A DNA stretch of 64,000 nucleotides from Actinophytocola sp049647105 (GTDB taxonomy: Bacteria > Actinomycetota > Actinomycetes > Mycobacteriales > Pseudonocardiaceae), in contig NZ_JBARWZ010000229.1 in the NCBI RefSeq assembly GCF_049647105.1, positions 1 through 64,000 on the forward strand, in the 5' to 3' direction. Shown here piece by piece: positions 50,154-59,459 of the stretch. The notes beneath the pieces were generated by a model. It was not told where the DNA came from and did no database searches. It saw only the letters and a list, made by a program, of their open reading frames with translations. The translations under genes and the position numbers were made by a program. Position 1 is the stretch's first letter; each line of letters starts with the position of its first letter.

Positions 50154-51527
50154 GTGCCGGATTCGATCGAAACCGACGCGCCGATCATCATCGACGTATG
50201 GCTTGGGGACAGCCCGAAGTTCGAAGATTCGGACGATCAGAAGCTGCCGGGTTTTGGTGAGCCGATCGTGGCGGCGGCCGAGTCGTTCAACCGGGCGCAC
50301 CCGGAGTACGAGGTGCGGATCCGCAAGGTCGACTTCCGTGAGCTGCCGAAGGTGGTCGCCGAGGCGGCCGCGCAGGGAAACGCGCCGGCCCTCGCGGAGT
50401 ACGTCTACACGGCGACCCAGGTGGCGCTCGACACCCGAGGCCCGGCCGGTGAACCGCTGTTCGTGCCGGTCCAGCGTGCGGTCGGCGACCGTGCCAAGAT
50501 CCTGGGGGAGCCGGTGGTCATCAACGACCTCGTGCCCTCGGTGCGCGACTACTGGAGCCTGCGCGGCGAACTGGTTTCCGTGCCGACGTCCGTGACGAGC
50601 AACATCTTCTACGCCAACAAGGCCGTACTCGAGCGCGCGGGCGTCGAACGGATGCCTGCGACGTGGCAGGAGCTGGCGGCCGCGTGTGCCGCCGTCGCCG
50701 AGCTGCCCGACGGTCCGGCGCACGGCGTCACCTGGCCCAACTACGGCTGGCTGTTCCACACGGAGGTCGTCGGGCAGGGCGGGTTGCTCTGCGACAACGA
50801 CAACGGCCGGTCCGGCCGGTCCTCCGAGGTCTTCCTCGACTCCCCCGAGATGCTCAGCTACGTGCGGTGGTGGCAGCGCATGCACGAGAGCGGCCACTAC
50901 TACTACACCGGTGAGGTGAACGACTACTTCGGTGGCATGGCGGCCTTTGCCCGTCAGGACGTCGCCTTCGTGGTCACGTCGTCGGCGGTCGGTCAGCTCA
51001 TGACGGATATGGCCACCGAGGCGGGCATCGAGCTCGTGGCGGGTCACCTGCCGCGTTTCGACGACCAGCCCTACACCGGCGGGCCCTTCGGCGGCCAGTC
51101 GTTCTTCCTGGCGGGCGGCCTGCCGAAGGAGAAGGAGGACGGCGCGCTCGCCTTCCTCCAGCACCAGCTCAACCCGCAGCACGCGATAGCGCGGATAGCC
51201 GACCGTTCACTCCCGTTGACCCTCGCGGCGTACGAACACGTCACGTCGGACCGGTGGGTCGAGCCGTTCCCCGGCTACCGCGTCGCGACGGAGCAGGTCG
51301 CGTCGCCGAACCGGACGCGGGCATCGGCCGGGCCGCTGCTCGGCAACCTCAACGGCATCAACGGCGCCACGATCGCGGCGATGGAAGACGTGCTGCTCAG
51401 GGGAGCGGACCCGGCAACCCGATTCCACGCGGCGAACGAGCAGGCACAGGCGTTGCTCGACCGCCACAACGCGGCGGTACTCGCCTGCCCGTCCAAGACC
51501 CCGGACGCGCTCACGGTAACGGCCTGA
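50154..51527 (+). CDS. Signal-less extracellular-solute-binding-protein homologue
   Basis: A 457-residue protein of the sugar-type ABC substrate-binding fold: SFNRAHPEYEVRIRKVDF, FYANKAVLERAGVERMPATWQEL, GGPFGGQSFFLAGG and MEDVLLRGADPATRF. GTG start with SD CGGAGG. There is no signal peptide or lipobox Cys: it begins MPDSIETDAP and stays hydrophilic. No permease or ATPase gene is near. It is therefore probably cytosolic, perhaps a sequestering or carrier protein for the product or an intermediate; that is inference. Confidence 0.85.
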   Translation: MPDSIETDAPIIIDVWLGDSPKFEDSDDQKLPGFGEPIVAAAESFNRAHPEYEVRIRKVDFRELPKVVAEAAAQGNAPALAEYVYTATQVALDTRGPAGEPLFVPVQRAVGDRAKILGEPVVINDLVPSVRDYWSLRGELVSVPTSVTSNIFYANKAVLERAGVERMPATWQELAAACAAVAELPDGPAHGVTWPNYGWLFHTEVVGQGGLLCDNDNGRSGRSSEVFLDSPEMLSYVRWWQRMHESGHYYYTGEVNDYFGGMAAFARQDVAFVVTSSAVGQLMTDMATEAGIELVAGHLPRFDDQPYTGGPFGGQSFFLAGGLPKEKEDGALAFLQHQLNPQHAIARIADRSLPLTLAAYEHVTSDRWVEPFPGYRVATEQVASPNRTRASAGPLLGNLNGINGATIAAMEDVLLRGADPATRFHAANEQAQALLDRHNAAVLACPSKTPDALTVTA

Positions 51528-51529
51528 CC

Positions 51530-51568
51530 CACTCCGGCACCGCACCCGCAGGGTGCGGTGCCGGAGTG
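51530..51568. terminator. 18-bp hairpin terminator
   Basis: CACTCCGGCACCGCACCC pairs exactly with its complement across a GCA loop, three bases after the solute-binding gene stop. Confidence 0.85.
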
Positions 51569-51736
51569 CCCGAAAGGCGCTTTCAGGACGCCTCAACGTC
51601 CCGAAAGCGCCTAATCAGTTCTGGGAGTCGGCCGTCGGGCAGACTCTTGGGTTGGTGGCCGACTGGCGGGTGAGCACTCTTTCGGGGCATCGCGCATCCG
51701 GTGGATCCGGGCACGACACCCCGCCTCTGACGGGGA
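51569..51736 (+). repeat. Dispersed intergenic repeat, partial copy C
   Basis: The stretch has the same CCCGAAAGGCGCTTTC, GACGCCTCAACGTCCCGAAAG and CTTTCGGGGCATCGCGC elements as the repeats at 5985 and 32215, but the CCTCCGGCGGCTCC block is missing. It lies between the solute-binding terminator and the second HpaB-type gene. Confidence 0.5.
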
Positions 51737-51738
51737 CC

Positions 51739-53280
51739 TCAGCTGAGGAGGTCGCGGCCCATCTGGCCGAGTTGTTCGAAGGAGGCGAGGTCGGGTACCT
51801 GCCAGCCGTCCAGGTCGTATTCCGCGAGGCACTTGTCGACGAACGCCTTGTAGCCGTCGAGTTGCCCGTCGGCCATCTGACCCATCAGCAGCGCGACCCT
51901 GGTGTTCTCGTGGCTGCCGGTGTAGTTGCGTTCGTACAGCTCGTGGCGGCCGCCGAACTCGGTGCCGACCGCGTCCCACAGGAGTTTCATCACCTTGACG
52001 CGTTCGACGGAGTCGATGCCGTGTGAGCCGCGCAGGTACTTGTCCAGGTACGGCCGGATTTCGGGGTTCTGGAAGTCCTTCGCGCTGGAGTTCAGGTAGA
52101 TGAGTCCACTTGCGACGTCCTGCAACACGATCTCCCGGATCCTGGCGTAGCCGAGCTGGGAGAACCACCGGTACGCCATGCCGTAGTTCGCGTTCGGCAG
52201 CACCGAGCCGTTTCGCCACGGTACGGGGTTGCGGGCGGCGGCGTCGGAGAGGCCCCAGAACAGGTTGCGCCAGGCGAGGACTTCGCCGAGTCGGGTTTGT
52301 ACGCCGCGGAAGTCGCTGACGCCGGTGATCTCGAGTGCTTTGGCGAGCAGGCCCGCGAGGAACTCGAACTTCACCGCGAGCCGGGTCGCGCCGTGGAACT
52401 GGGCTCGTTCGTTGAACCCGGAGTTCCCGGTGAACATGCCGACCTTGGCGACGTCGCCGTAGATGAACACGTTCTCCCACGGGATGAGTACCTTGTCCAT
52501 CACCAGGACGGTGTCGTTCTCGTCCAGTCGTGAGGAGAGCGGGTAGTCGAACGGGCTGCCGGTCAGCGTGGACGCGGCCGTGTAGGACTGGCGGCAGATG
52601 AGCTTCATGCCGGGTGCGTCCATGGGCACGGTGGCCACGATGTTGAACTTGCGGTCCTTGATCGGCAGCCGGTCATGGGCGATGAAGTTGTAGTGGGTCA
52701 GTGCGGATCCCGTCGCGACGACCTTGGCACCGCTGACGATGACCCCGCTGTCGGTTTCGCGTTCCACGTGGACGAACACGTCGGCGACCTCGTGCGGCGG
52801 CCGGTCCCGGTCCACCGGCGGGTGCACGAAGGCGTGGTTCCAGTAGAGGACCTTCTCCTGGGACTCCTTGTACCAGCGCCTGGCGTTGTCGGCGAACGGG
52901 TTGTAGAAGTCGGCGTTGGCGCCGAGGGTGCCGAGGAACGCGGCCTTGTAGTCCGGGGTGCGCCCCATCCAGCCATAGCTCAGCCTGGACCACGCGGCGA
53001 TGGCCTTCTGGTCGGCGACGAGGTCCTCCGCGCTGTGCGGCGTCGCGAAGAAGCGGTGCGTGTAGCCATCGCCTCCGGCGTCGGTGGCGGTGGTGAGCAC
53101 GTCGTGGTGCTCCGGGTCGTGCAGGGCGTCGTAGAGCCGCGCGTTCATCCGCGCCGGATTGCGGAAAGCCGGGTGTTCGGTGACGTCCTTGACCCGCTCG
53201 CCGTAGAGGTAGATCTCCCGGTCGTCACGCAGGCTCTCGAGGTACTCCGCACCGGTCAGCGGCCTGGTCTGCTCGGTCAC
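51739..53280 (-). CDS. HpaB-type flavin-dependent monooxygenase, copy 2
   Basis: A 513-residue paralogue of the gene at 44607, about 90% identical by eye, with long DNA identity especially at the 3' end. Differences cluster in the central HxxxHDRLPIKDRK region (residues ~205-225 in place of THTGMPIKDRK) and around GTLGANADF, and could change substrate or carrier specificity. Needs external FADH2. Followed by no coupled gene; upstream 256-bp region contains only short hairpins. Confidence 0.9.
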   Translation of the reverse strand: MTEQTRPLTGAEYLESLRDDREIYLYGERVKDVTEHPAFRNPARMNARLYDALHDPEHHDVLTTATDAGGDGYTHRFFATPHSAEDLVADQKAIAAWSRLSYGWMGRTPDYKAAFLGTLGANADFYNPFADNARRWYKESQEKVLYWNHAFVHPPVDRDRPPHEVADVFVHVERETDSGVIVSGAKVVATGSALTHYNFIAHDRLPIKDRKFNIVATVPMDAPGMKLICRQSYTAASTLTGSPFDYPLSSRLDENDTVLVMDKVLIPWENVFIYGDVAKVGMFTGNSGFNERAQFHGATRLAVKFEFLAGLLAKALEITGVSDFRGVQTRLGEVLAWRNLFWGLSDAAARNPVPWRNGSVLPNANYGMAYRWFSQLGYARIREIVLQDVASGLIYLNSSAKDFQNPEIRPYLDKYLRGSHGIDSVERVKVMKLLWDAVGTEFGGRHELYERNYTGSHENTRVALLMGQMADGQLDGYKAFVDKCLAEYDLDGWQVPDLASFEQLGQMGRDLLS

Positions 53281-53536
53281 CGGGACACCTCACCTTTCGA
53301 TAGCATCGACGTGAACCCGACGTGTTGCGCCCTGATTCTCTGTGCATACGATGCTGGAGGTGCCGACGTCGACGCATCTCGCTGGATGCGCAAAGACGTC
53401 CCAGCCGCCTCGGAAACGTGACAGGCACCCGGGCGCCTGATCCGGGCATCCGGGTGCCTGCCAATGGTCGTCGACCGGTCCGGTCAACGACCTGGAGCTG
53501 CTGTTGCGTCTGCGGCGAACGCCTACGTCACGTGCC
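53281..53536. promoter_or_regulatory. Upstream region of HpaB copy 2 with a hairpin
   Basis: The only clear structure is an 11-bp stem (CAGGCACCCGG at 53422-53432 with CCGGGTGCCTG at 53450-53460), which probably ends the RibD-like transcript. Closer to the HpaB-type start no operator was recognised apart from a small GCAT-ACG-ATGC palindrome. Confidence 0.4.
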
Positions 53537-54154
53537 TCAGGAGTCGGACCTCGCGTACTCCGGGCGGCCGGTGGGCCGGTAGACCTGGATCGTCATCCCG
53601 TTCGGCGTTGGCCGCGACTCCAGCAGCTCGAGCGCTGTGTCCAGGCCGTTGTCTGGGAACAGGCGCGTGCCCTGGCCGACGATCACGGGGCTGACGAGCA
53701 GGTTGATCTCGTCGACGAGCTCGTTGTCGAGTAGCCAGCGGATCAGGGCGCCGCTGCCGTGCACCTGCAGCTCCCCGTCCTGCTTGGCCTTCAGCTCGCC
53801 GATGGCGGCCGCGAGATCACCGGAGAGGACGGTCGTGTCCGCCCACCGCGGGTCGGTGAGGGTGTTGGACGCGACGTACTTGGGCCGCGAGTTCAACGCC
53901 AGCGCGATGACGTTGTCGCCAGGATCCGCCGCCATCGCTCCCCAGTAGGCGACAAAGATCTCGTAGGTCCGCCTGCCGAGCAGGAACGCGTCGGCGCGCG
54001 AGAAGACCTCGTTCAGAAACTTCCCCGCCTCGTTGTCCCACAGCGGTCCTTGCCAACCGCCGCGCTCGAATCCGCCGCTGCGGTCCTCGTCCGGACCGCC
54101 GAGTCCCTGCATCACTCCGTCGACGGTGATACACGTGGTGGTAGTGAGCTTCAC
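53537..54154 (-). CDS. Dihydrofolate reductase-family (RibD C-terminal-like) protein
   Basis: A 205-residue RibD-C/DHFR-fold protein. TTCITVDGVMQGLGGPDEDRS, FLLGRRTYEIFVAYW and LQVHGSGALIRWLLDNELVDE match this family of NADPH reductases. These proteins often reduce small oxidised metabolites or act as resistance-type reductases; the substrate here is unknown. Standard length. Not obviously in an operon with its neighbours. Confidence 0.88.
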   Translation of the reverse strand: MKLTTTTCITVDGVMQGLGGPDEDRSGGFERGGWQGPLWDNEAGKFLNEVFSRADAFLLGRRTYEIFVAYWGAMAADPGDNVIALALNSRPKYVASNTLTDPRWADTTVLSGDLAAAIGELKAKQDGELQVHGSGALIRWLLDNELVDEINLLVSPVIVGQGTRLFPDNGLDTALELLESRPTPNGMTIQVYRPTGRPEYARSDS

Positions 54155-54336
54155 GATCGCGGTCCCTTCTCATCATCTCGTGGTTGAGTCCCTTTTGGTG
54201 TGCGGGCACCAGCGTATCCCCGCCGGGTCGGGGACGCGGGCTCGACGGAAGGCAGAGCAATCTCGAAGAAGGTTCCGGAGAATGCGGGCCGGAATTCGGT
54301 CGGAAATCACTGACAACCATCGTGGCGATCTTGTCG

Positions 54337-55404
54337 TCAGGGAACGAGAACGGTGCAACTGTCCGGAGGATGGGTCCCGTCGACCAGGCTGGCGAAGACC
54401 GCCGCCACCGCGTCGGGGCCACCGTCGTTCTTGACGGTCAGCCACGACTCCGTCGCATCGATGAACTCGTTCTCCGCCGCATGGTAGCGAGCGAAGAACG
54501 CGTCCTCGCCCTCCGCCTCGATCGCCTTCTGCTCGAAGCCGGGAGAGAAGAGGACCTCCGGAGCGGGATCGGCGAGGTCGAGCGGTGGCTGCGCGCCGTG
54601 GGTCCAGCCCAGCAACGCGAAATGCACCAGGCTGTCCCGGAACGCGCCGTGGATGGCGGACACCACCGCGTTGTCGCCGGTGATGTCGACGCAGGCCACC
54701 GGACCGTCGGCGGTGACCACCGAGAGGTCCGGGTAACCGGCCACCGCGTCGTACAGTCCGAGGCCTGCCACGAACTCGCGGTGGTGTTCTGAGGTGAACC
54801 CGACGGTCCGCACGTTCGGGTTGCCGTGCAGGCGATGCGCGATCCCGATCGCCACCTTGCTCGACGCCGACGTGACCAGCACCGTCAACCCGTCATCGCC
54901 CGCCTTGCCGGCCAGGAGCTCGGCGGCGTGGAACGACGCGGGATAGATCGGACGCACCAGCGTCCTGCGGTCCTCGCGGTGGTCGGCCTCGCCCGAGGGC
55001 CGGAAGGTCCGGTACCACGGCTGCGGGTAGTGCCGGTCCGGTGTGGTGTCGGCGAAACCTGCCGAGATGGGTGCGGGCAGCACGAGGTGGTGGCTCGAGG
55101 GAGGCAGCAAACCGAAGAAGCGCTCGCCGACCCCGAAGCCGGGATGGCGCGAGCGCGTCACCCGTGCGAAGCCCCACGTGGGAACCCGGCCCCAGGCCGG
55201 ATCCGCGGTGGGGAACGTGGCCCAGAAGTGCATCGGCGGATCGCCCCACCGGGCATAGGTCACGTTGTTCATGGTCAGGGCCAGCCGTTCGACGGCGAGC
55301 TCGACCTGGTCCGCCGCCAGCTCCGGCGTCGCGACCCGGCGCACCTCGGTGACCCCAAGCTCGTCGCGCTTGACCAGCAGCTCCCATCGTGCTGCTTCTG
55401 GCAT
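54337..55404 (-). CDS. DUF2855 oxidoreductase-like protein
   Basis: A 355-residue DUF2855 protein, a zinc-less relative of medium-chain reductases. VEVERLALTMNNVTYARWGD (approximately), LVTSASSKVAIGIAHRL as the nucleotide-binding glycine-poor turn, and PAPEVLFSPGFEQKA near residue ~280 are recognisable. Likely an NADPH-dependent reductase of unknown substrate. ATG 55404 with SD AGGGAGAAA. Divergent from the condensation enzyme gene. Confidence 0.85.
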   Translation of the reverse strand: MPEAARWELLVKRDELGVTEVRRVATPELAADQVELAVERLALTMNNVTYARWGDPPMHFWATFPTADPAWGRVPTWGFARVTRSRHPGFGVGERFFGLLPPSSHHLVLPAPISAGFADTTPDRHYPQPWYRTFRPSGEADHREDRRTLVRPIYPASFHAAELLAGKAGDDGLTVLVTSASSKVAIGIAHRLHGNPNVRTVGFTSEHHREFVAGLGLYDAVAGYPDLSVVTADGPVACVDITGDNAVVSAIHGAFRDSLVHFALLGWTHGAQPPLDLADPAPEVLFSPGFEQKAIEAEGEDAFFARYHAAENEFIDATESWLTVKNDGGPDAVAAVFASLVDGTHPPDSCTVLVP

Positions 55405-55668
55405 CTGTTTCTCCCTTGCTCGGTCAGGAAGGTGGGCCAGTGTCGGGTACGGGTGTTTCTCCCCATCCGTCGAATCGTCCGTCGAATTCAGGAATGCGGC
55501 TCATTGTCGTCTTCCGGCCGATCGCGGCGCATCTCTCGCACTGCGGTCCTGATCGGTGGCGCAGCACGAACCAAGATGCCGACGACATGGTTGGCGGGCA
55601 CGATGAATCGCAGCCTGGGAGATCGTACGAGCCAGAAGACAGGCGCGCATGAGAGGAACTACGGTCCG
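55405..55668. other. Intergenic region with no gene seen
   Basis: 264 bp between divergent DUF2855 and condensation-enzyme genes. An in-frame upstream ATG at 55603 could extend the condensation protein by 22 residues but has no SD. I see no strong palindrome. Confidence 0.4.
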
Positions 55669-57057
55669 ATGACCATCGAAAAAGAACTCCCGATCGTCGG
55701 CGACGGAACTGAACGGCGTCATCTTTCGGCCAACCAGGCATTCATGTGCGCCTTCGACCGGGGCAACGACCTTGGTGCGTTCGGCCCCCGGAGTCTCATC
55801 ACCGCGGGCTGGCGCCTGAAGGGTCACCTGGACCTGGCGACGCTGCAGTCCGCATTGGACGATGTCGCCGCGCGGCACGAGGGGTTACGCACCCTCATCG
55901 TCAGGGACGACGGCGAGCCCTACGCCCGTGTCTTTCCGCCGAGCGCCGTCGAGCTGACGGTCAGCGATCTCTCGTCCTCGGTGGACGAGGACACCCGCGA
56001 ACGGCGCGCGCACGAGTTCCTCAACGAGGTCGAGGGCACCGGCAGGTGCGACCTCAGGCAGATGCCGTTGCTGCGAGCCAGGTTGGGGCGGTTCGACGAC
56101 GGCGACGCGGTACTCGTGCTCGTCACCCACCACACGGTCAGCGACGCATGGTCCATCCACCTGATCCTCCGTGATGTCGCCACCCGCTACGCGTCCCGTC
56201 GTGGGCTGCCGGTGCCTGAGCTGCCGGAGATGCGCCAGTACGGCGAGCACGCGGCATGGCAGCAGCAGGAGCTGGCAGAGGAGTCCGCGAACGTCGCGCG
56301 CAAGTACTGGCAGAACAAGCTGGCGGGCGGGAAGTTCGTCACCATCCCTCCCGACCGGGTCAGGCGGCTGGAGGTCCCGCCGGTGTACTCGGTGTACCGG
56401 TTCCTGTTCGACCAGCGGCTCTACACCGCCGCCAACGCGCTGGCCAAGTCGACGCGAAGCTCGGCGTTCATGGTGCTCTACGCGTGCTTCAACCTGTTCC
56501 TGCATCGCAGGACGGGCGTGAACGACATCGTGGCGCCGACCCTGACCTCCGGTCGCGCGGAGCCGGAGTTCCACGAGACGGTCGGTCCGTTCTTCAACTT
56601 CATGCCGGTCCGGACCGACGTGTCCGACTGCGTGACCTTCCGCGACCTGGTGAACAAGACGCGCGCCACCCTGCTGGAGGCGATCTCCTACGAGCTGCCG
56701 TTCCGCGAGATCGCGGCCCAGGCCGAGCCGGAACTGATGCAGCCTTTCATGGATCCCAACGGTGTCGTCAGCGCGTTCGAGGTCAACCACTACCCGGCGA
56801 CACTCGACGAGCAGGTCATCGGCGACGTCGGCTACACGGGCCTGCGCAGGCGGTTGATCTCGGCCAAGGACACCTCGGAAATTCCGGACGGAAACCTGTG
56901 GGACTTCGATCTTGACCCGGCAGGCGACGGCATGGTGGGCCTGGTGAAGTACAACAGCCTCGATTTCGATGAGCCGAGCATTGTCGCGATGGTCGAGGAA
57001 TACCGGGAGCTGCTGACCTCGTCGCTCCGCTCTCCGGACTCGGCATTGCGGCGCTGA
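55669..57057 (+). CDS. Stand-alone condensation-domain enzyme (SgcC5-like)
   Basis: A 462-residue free-standing NRPS-type condensation enzyme. The active-site motif is THHTVSDAWS (HHxxxDxW), preceded by LSANQAFMC and followed by the C-domain blocks DIVAPTLTSGRAEPEF and GPFFNFMPVRTD. SgcC5 of the C-1027 enediyne pathway is a stand-alone enzyme that joins a carrier-bound aminoacyl group to the enediyne core as an ester; here no carrier protein or A domain was found nearby. Codon 73 (55885-55887) is TTA. Starts a + strand operon with the methyltransferase and P450. Confidence 0.88.
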   Translation: MTIEKELPIVGDGTERRHLSANQAFMCAFDRGNDLGAFGPRSLITAGWRLKGHLDLATLQSALDDVAARHEGLRTLIVRDDGEPYARVFPPSAVELTVSDLSSSVDEDTRERRAHEFLNEVEGTGRCDLRQMPLLRARLGRFDDGDAVLVLVTHHTVSDAWSIHLILRDVATRYASRRGLPVPELPEMRQYGEHAAWQQQELAEESANVARKYWQNKLAGGKFVTIPPDRVRRLEVPPVYSVYRFLFDQRLYTAANALAKSTRSSAFMVLYACFNLFLHRRTGVNDIVAPTLTSGRAEPEFHETVGPFFNFMPVRTDVSDCVTFRDLVNKTRATLLEAISYELPFREIAAQAEPELMQPFMDPNGVVSAFEVNHYPATLDEQVIGDVGYTGLRRRLISAKDTSEIPDGNLWDFDLDPAGDGMVGLVKYNSLDFDEPSIVAMVEEYRELLTSSLRSPDSALRR

Positions 57058-57090
57058 GGAAGCCAAACCCGACACCATAGGGGATTTTCC

Positions 57091-57903
57091 GTGAGCGAAC
57101 TGAACTCGACACCGGCCGAGATCGCTGAGTTCTACGACGGCGCGAGCGTCATGGCCGACAAGTACTTCGGTGGTTACCAGCGCCAGGGCTACTGGTACGA
57201 CGACGCCGACGACGCCTCGCTGGAGGAGGGCGCGGGGCGACTCACCCGCAAGATCGTGGACGTGCTCGGCCTGCGTCCTGGCGAGAGCCTGCTGGACGCC
57301 GGTTGTGGCACCGGCACGGCGACGATAGACATCGCGGGCGAGTACGACGTCCGGGTCACCGGCATCACGATCAGCCCCGCCGAGGCAGCGAAGGCCAAGG
57401 CCAGGGCGAACGACGCTGGTGTGTCCGACCAGGTCGGGTTCGAGGTCGCCGACTACCACACGCTGCCGTTCCCCGAGAATCACTTCGACGCCCTGGTCGC
57501 GTTCGAGTCGCTCTTCAACGCCTACGACCTGGAAAAGGCGCTGCTGGAGTTCCACCGCGTGCTCCGGCCCGGCGGTCGCGTCGCCATGTCCGAGATAGCG
57601 AAGACGACGGACGCCTCACCGCTGGGGAAGCCATTTCCCCAGGCCCGCGAGCCCATGACGATGGACAGCTGGGTCACGGCGTTCGAGTCCGCGGGCTTCG
57701 TGGTCGAGGAGCGGATCCAGAGTGCCCGCGTGTACGTCAACACCGGCAAGCGCCACCTCGCCCACTTCGACAAGGTGAGCGGTCCCATCGCCGAGGAGTT
57801 CGGCAATGAGCTGGCCGAGGCCATGAGGACGGGAATGCGAGAGGCATTCCACCTGGGCCCGGAGGACGTGACCTACGTAATCCTCTGCGCCAGAAAGCAG
57901 TAG
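57091..57903 (+). CDS. SAM-dependent methyltransferase (class I)
   Basis: A 270-residue SAM methyltransferase. Motif I is LLDAGCGTGTATIDIAGEY near residue 70; the acidic LPFPENHFDALVAFESL is motif II/III-like, and VLRPGGRVAMSEI is motif IV. The C-terminal half resembles natural-product O-methyltransferases of the RebM/sugar kind. GTG start. It is 33 bp behind the condensation gene and is ended by a hairpin, so the two form an operon. Confidence 0.9.
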   Translation: MSELNSTPAEIAEFYDGASVMADKYFGGYQRQGYWYDDADDASLEEGAGRLTRKIVDVLGLRPGESLLDAGCGTGTATIDIAGEYDVRVTGITISPAEAAKAKARANDAGVSDQVGFEVADYHTLPFPENHFDALVAFESLFNAYDLEKALLEFHRVLRPGGRVAMSEIAKTTDASPLGKPFPQAREPMTMDSWVTAFESAGFVVEERIQSARVYVNTGKRHLAHFDKVSGPIAEEFGNELAEAMRTGMREAFHLGPEDVTYVILCARKQ

Positions 57904-57922
57904 TACGACAGTCGAGTACGGC

Positions 57923-57959
57923 GAATGGCTGGGTGACGTTCGTAGCCACCCGGCCATTC
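57923..57959 (+). terminator. Hairpin after methyltransferase
   Basis: GAATGGCTGGGTG and CACCCGGCCATTC form a 13-bp stem with one G-U-type mismatch, 20 bp after the methyltransferase stop. Confidence 0.7.
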
Positions 57960-58042
57960 CTGGGTTCCGGCGGAATTCGTTGCCCGGGTGCACAGTCACC
58001 CTCATCAGCCAGCGTCGCATCGCGAAATACCGGGAGACTGCC

Positions 58043-59287
58043 ATGACAACAGACCGTCCCTTCATCCTGGACCGCACTGGCCGTGACATCCACGCGGAAG
58101 CGGACCACCTGCGCGGGCTCGGCCCCGCCACCCGGGTGGAACTGCCCGGTGGCGTGCTGGCCTGGTCGGTCAACAGCTACGAGGTCAGCAAGAAGCTGCT
58201 GAGCGACCCGAACGTCAGCAAGAGCGCCCGCAACCACTGGCCTGCGTTCATCAACGGCGAGGTTCCGTCCGACTGGGAGATGATCAGCTGGGTGGCGATG
58301 GACAACATCTCCACCACGTTCGGCAAGGACCACCGCAGGCTGCGGCGGCTGACCAGTAAGGCGTTCAACGCGCGCAGGCCGGACGAGGTCCGCCCGAAGG
58401 CGCAGGCCATGATCGACATGCTGCTCGACGGCCTGGCGGCCGCTGCGGCCGCCGACGAGGTGGTCGATCTGAAGACGCAGTTCGCCTACCCGCTGCCCGG
58501 CATGCTCGTCGCCGAGCTCATCGGCATGTCGGACGAGGCCAGGGTGGCGGCGGCGAAGATGATCGACCTGATGGTCGCCACGGACGTGACCCCCGAGCAG
58601 GCCCAGGACACGCTGCTGGGCTGGCGTGACGCCATCGCCGACCTCATCGCGCTCAAGCGGGCCGAGCCGGGCCCCGACATCACGAGCGACCTGATCGCCG
58701 CGCGGGACGAGGACGGCTCGCGGATGACCGAGCAGGAGATGACCGACACGGTCTTCGCGATCCTCGGCGCCGGCTCGGAGACCACGATCAACTTCATCGA
58801 CAACGCGGTCACCGCGCTGCTCACCCACCCAGAGCAGCTCGAGCTGGTCAAGTCGGGACAGGTCTCGTGGGAGGAGGTCATCGAGGAGGTGCTGCGGTTG
58901 CAGTCGCCGCTGGCGAGCCTGCCGCTGCGGTTCGCGGTCGAGGACATCGAATTGGACGGTGTGACCATTCCCAAGGGCGACCCGATCCTGGTCAACTACG
59001 CCGCGCTCGGGCGCGACCCGGCGCTGCACGGGGGGTCGGCGGCCACGTTCGACATCACCCGCGCCGACAAGGAGCACCTGTCGTTCGGTCATGGCCCGCA
59101 TTACTGCCTCGGTGCCGGCATCGCCAGGATGCTGGCCAAGGCGAGCCTCTCCGCGCTCTTCGAGCGCTTCCCCGACCTGACGCTCGCCGTCGATCCCAAG
59201 GACCTCGTGCCCTATCCCACGTTCATCATGAACGGGCACCGTCACCTGCCCGTCCGCCTCACGGGTGCGCTGTCCGCGGCGGCATGA
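58043..59287 (+). CDS. Cytochrome P450
   Basis: A 414-residue P450. The heme ligand motif is FGHGPHYCLGAGIAR near residue 345, the oxygen-binding I helix GAGSETTINFIDNAVTALL near 240, and the ExxR-like EEVLRL follows. Cytosolic bacterial class, needing ferredoxin partners, none of which are adjacent. It probably hydroxylates or cross-links the pathway intermediate. ATG at 58043 with a moderate SD. Intergenic 85 bp after the methyltransferase terminator. Confidence 0.95.
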   Translation: MTTDRPFILDRTGRDIHAEADHLRGLGPATRVELPGGVLAWSVNSYEVSKKLLSDPNVSKSARNHWPAFINGEVPSDWEMISWVAMDNISTTFGKDHRRLRRLTSKAFNARRPDEVRPKAQAMIDMLLDGLAAAAAADEVVDLKTQFAYPLPGMLVAELIGMSDEARVAAAKMIDLMVATDVTPEQAQDTLLGWRDAIADLIALKRAEPGPDITSDLIAARDEDGSRMTEQEMTDTVFAILGAGSETTINFIDNAVTALLTHPEQLELVKSGQVSWEEVIEEVLRLQSPLASLPLRFAVEDIELDGVTIPKGDPILVNYAALGRDPALHGGSAATFDITRADKEHLSFGHGPHYCLGAGIARMLAKASLSALFERFPDLTLAVDPKDLVPYPTFIMNGHRHLPVRLTGALSAAA

Positions 59288-59459
59288 CGATGTCGGCGTC
59301 GCCCACCCGTTCGGGTGACCTGTCACCTGGACGTGGAACCGCCGGGACATCGCACTTTCGAAGATGCCGGGCAACCCGGCGATGTCAAGAATCTGAGGGA
59401 ACGATTGCCGGCCGTCTTTCGGTGGTCAAATGGCAGAGTTCATCGATCTGGGAGGTATT

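Noticed and set aside
50154..51527. Component of a nearby sugar ABC importer
   Set aside because: No permease or ATP-binding gene in the window and no export signal.
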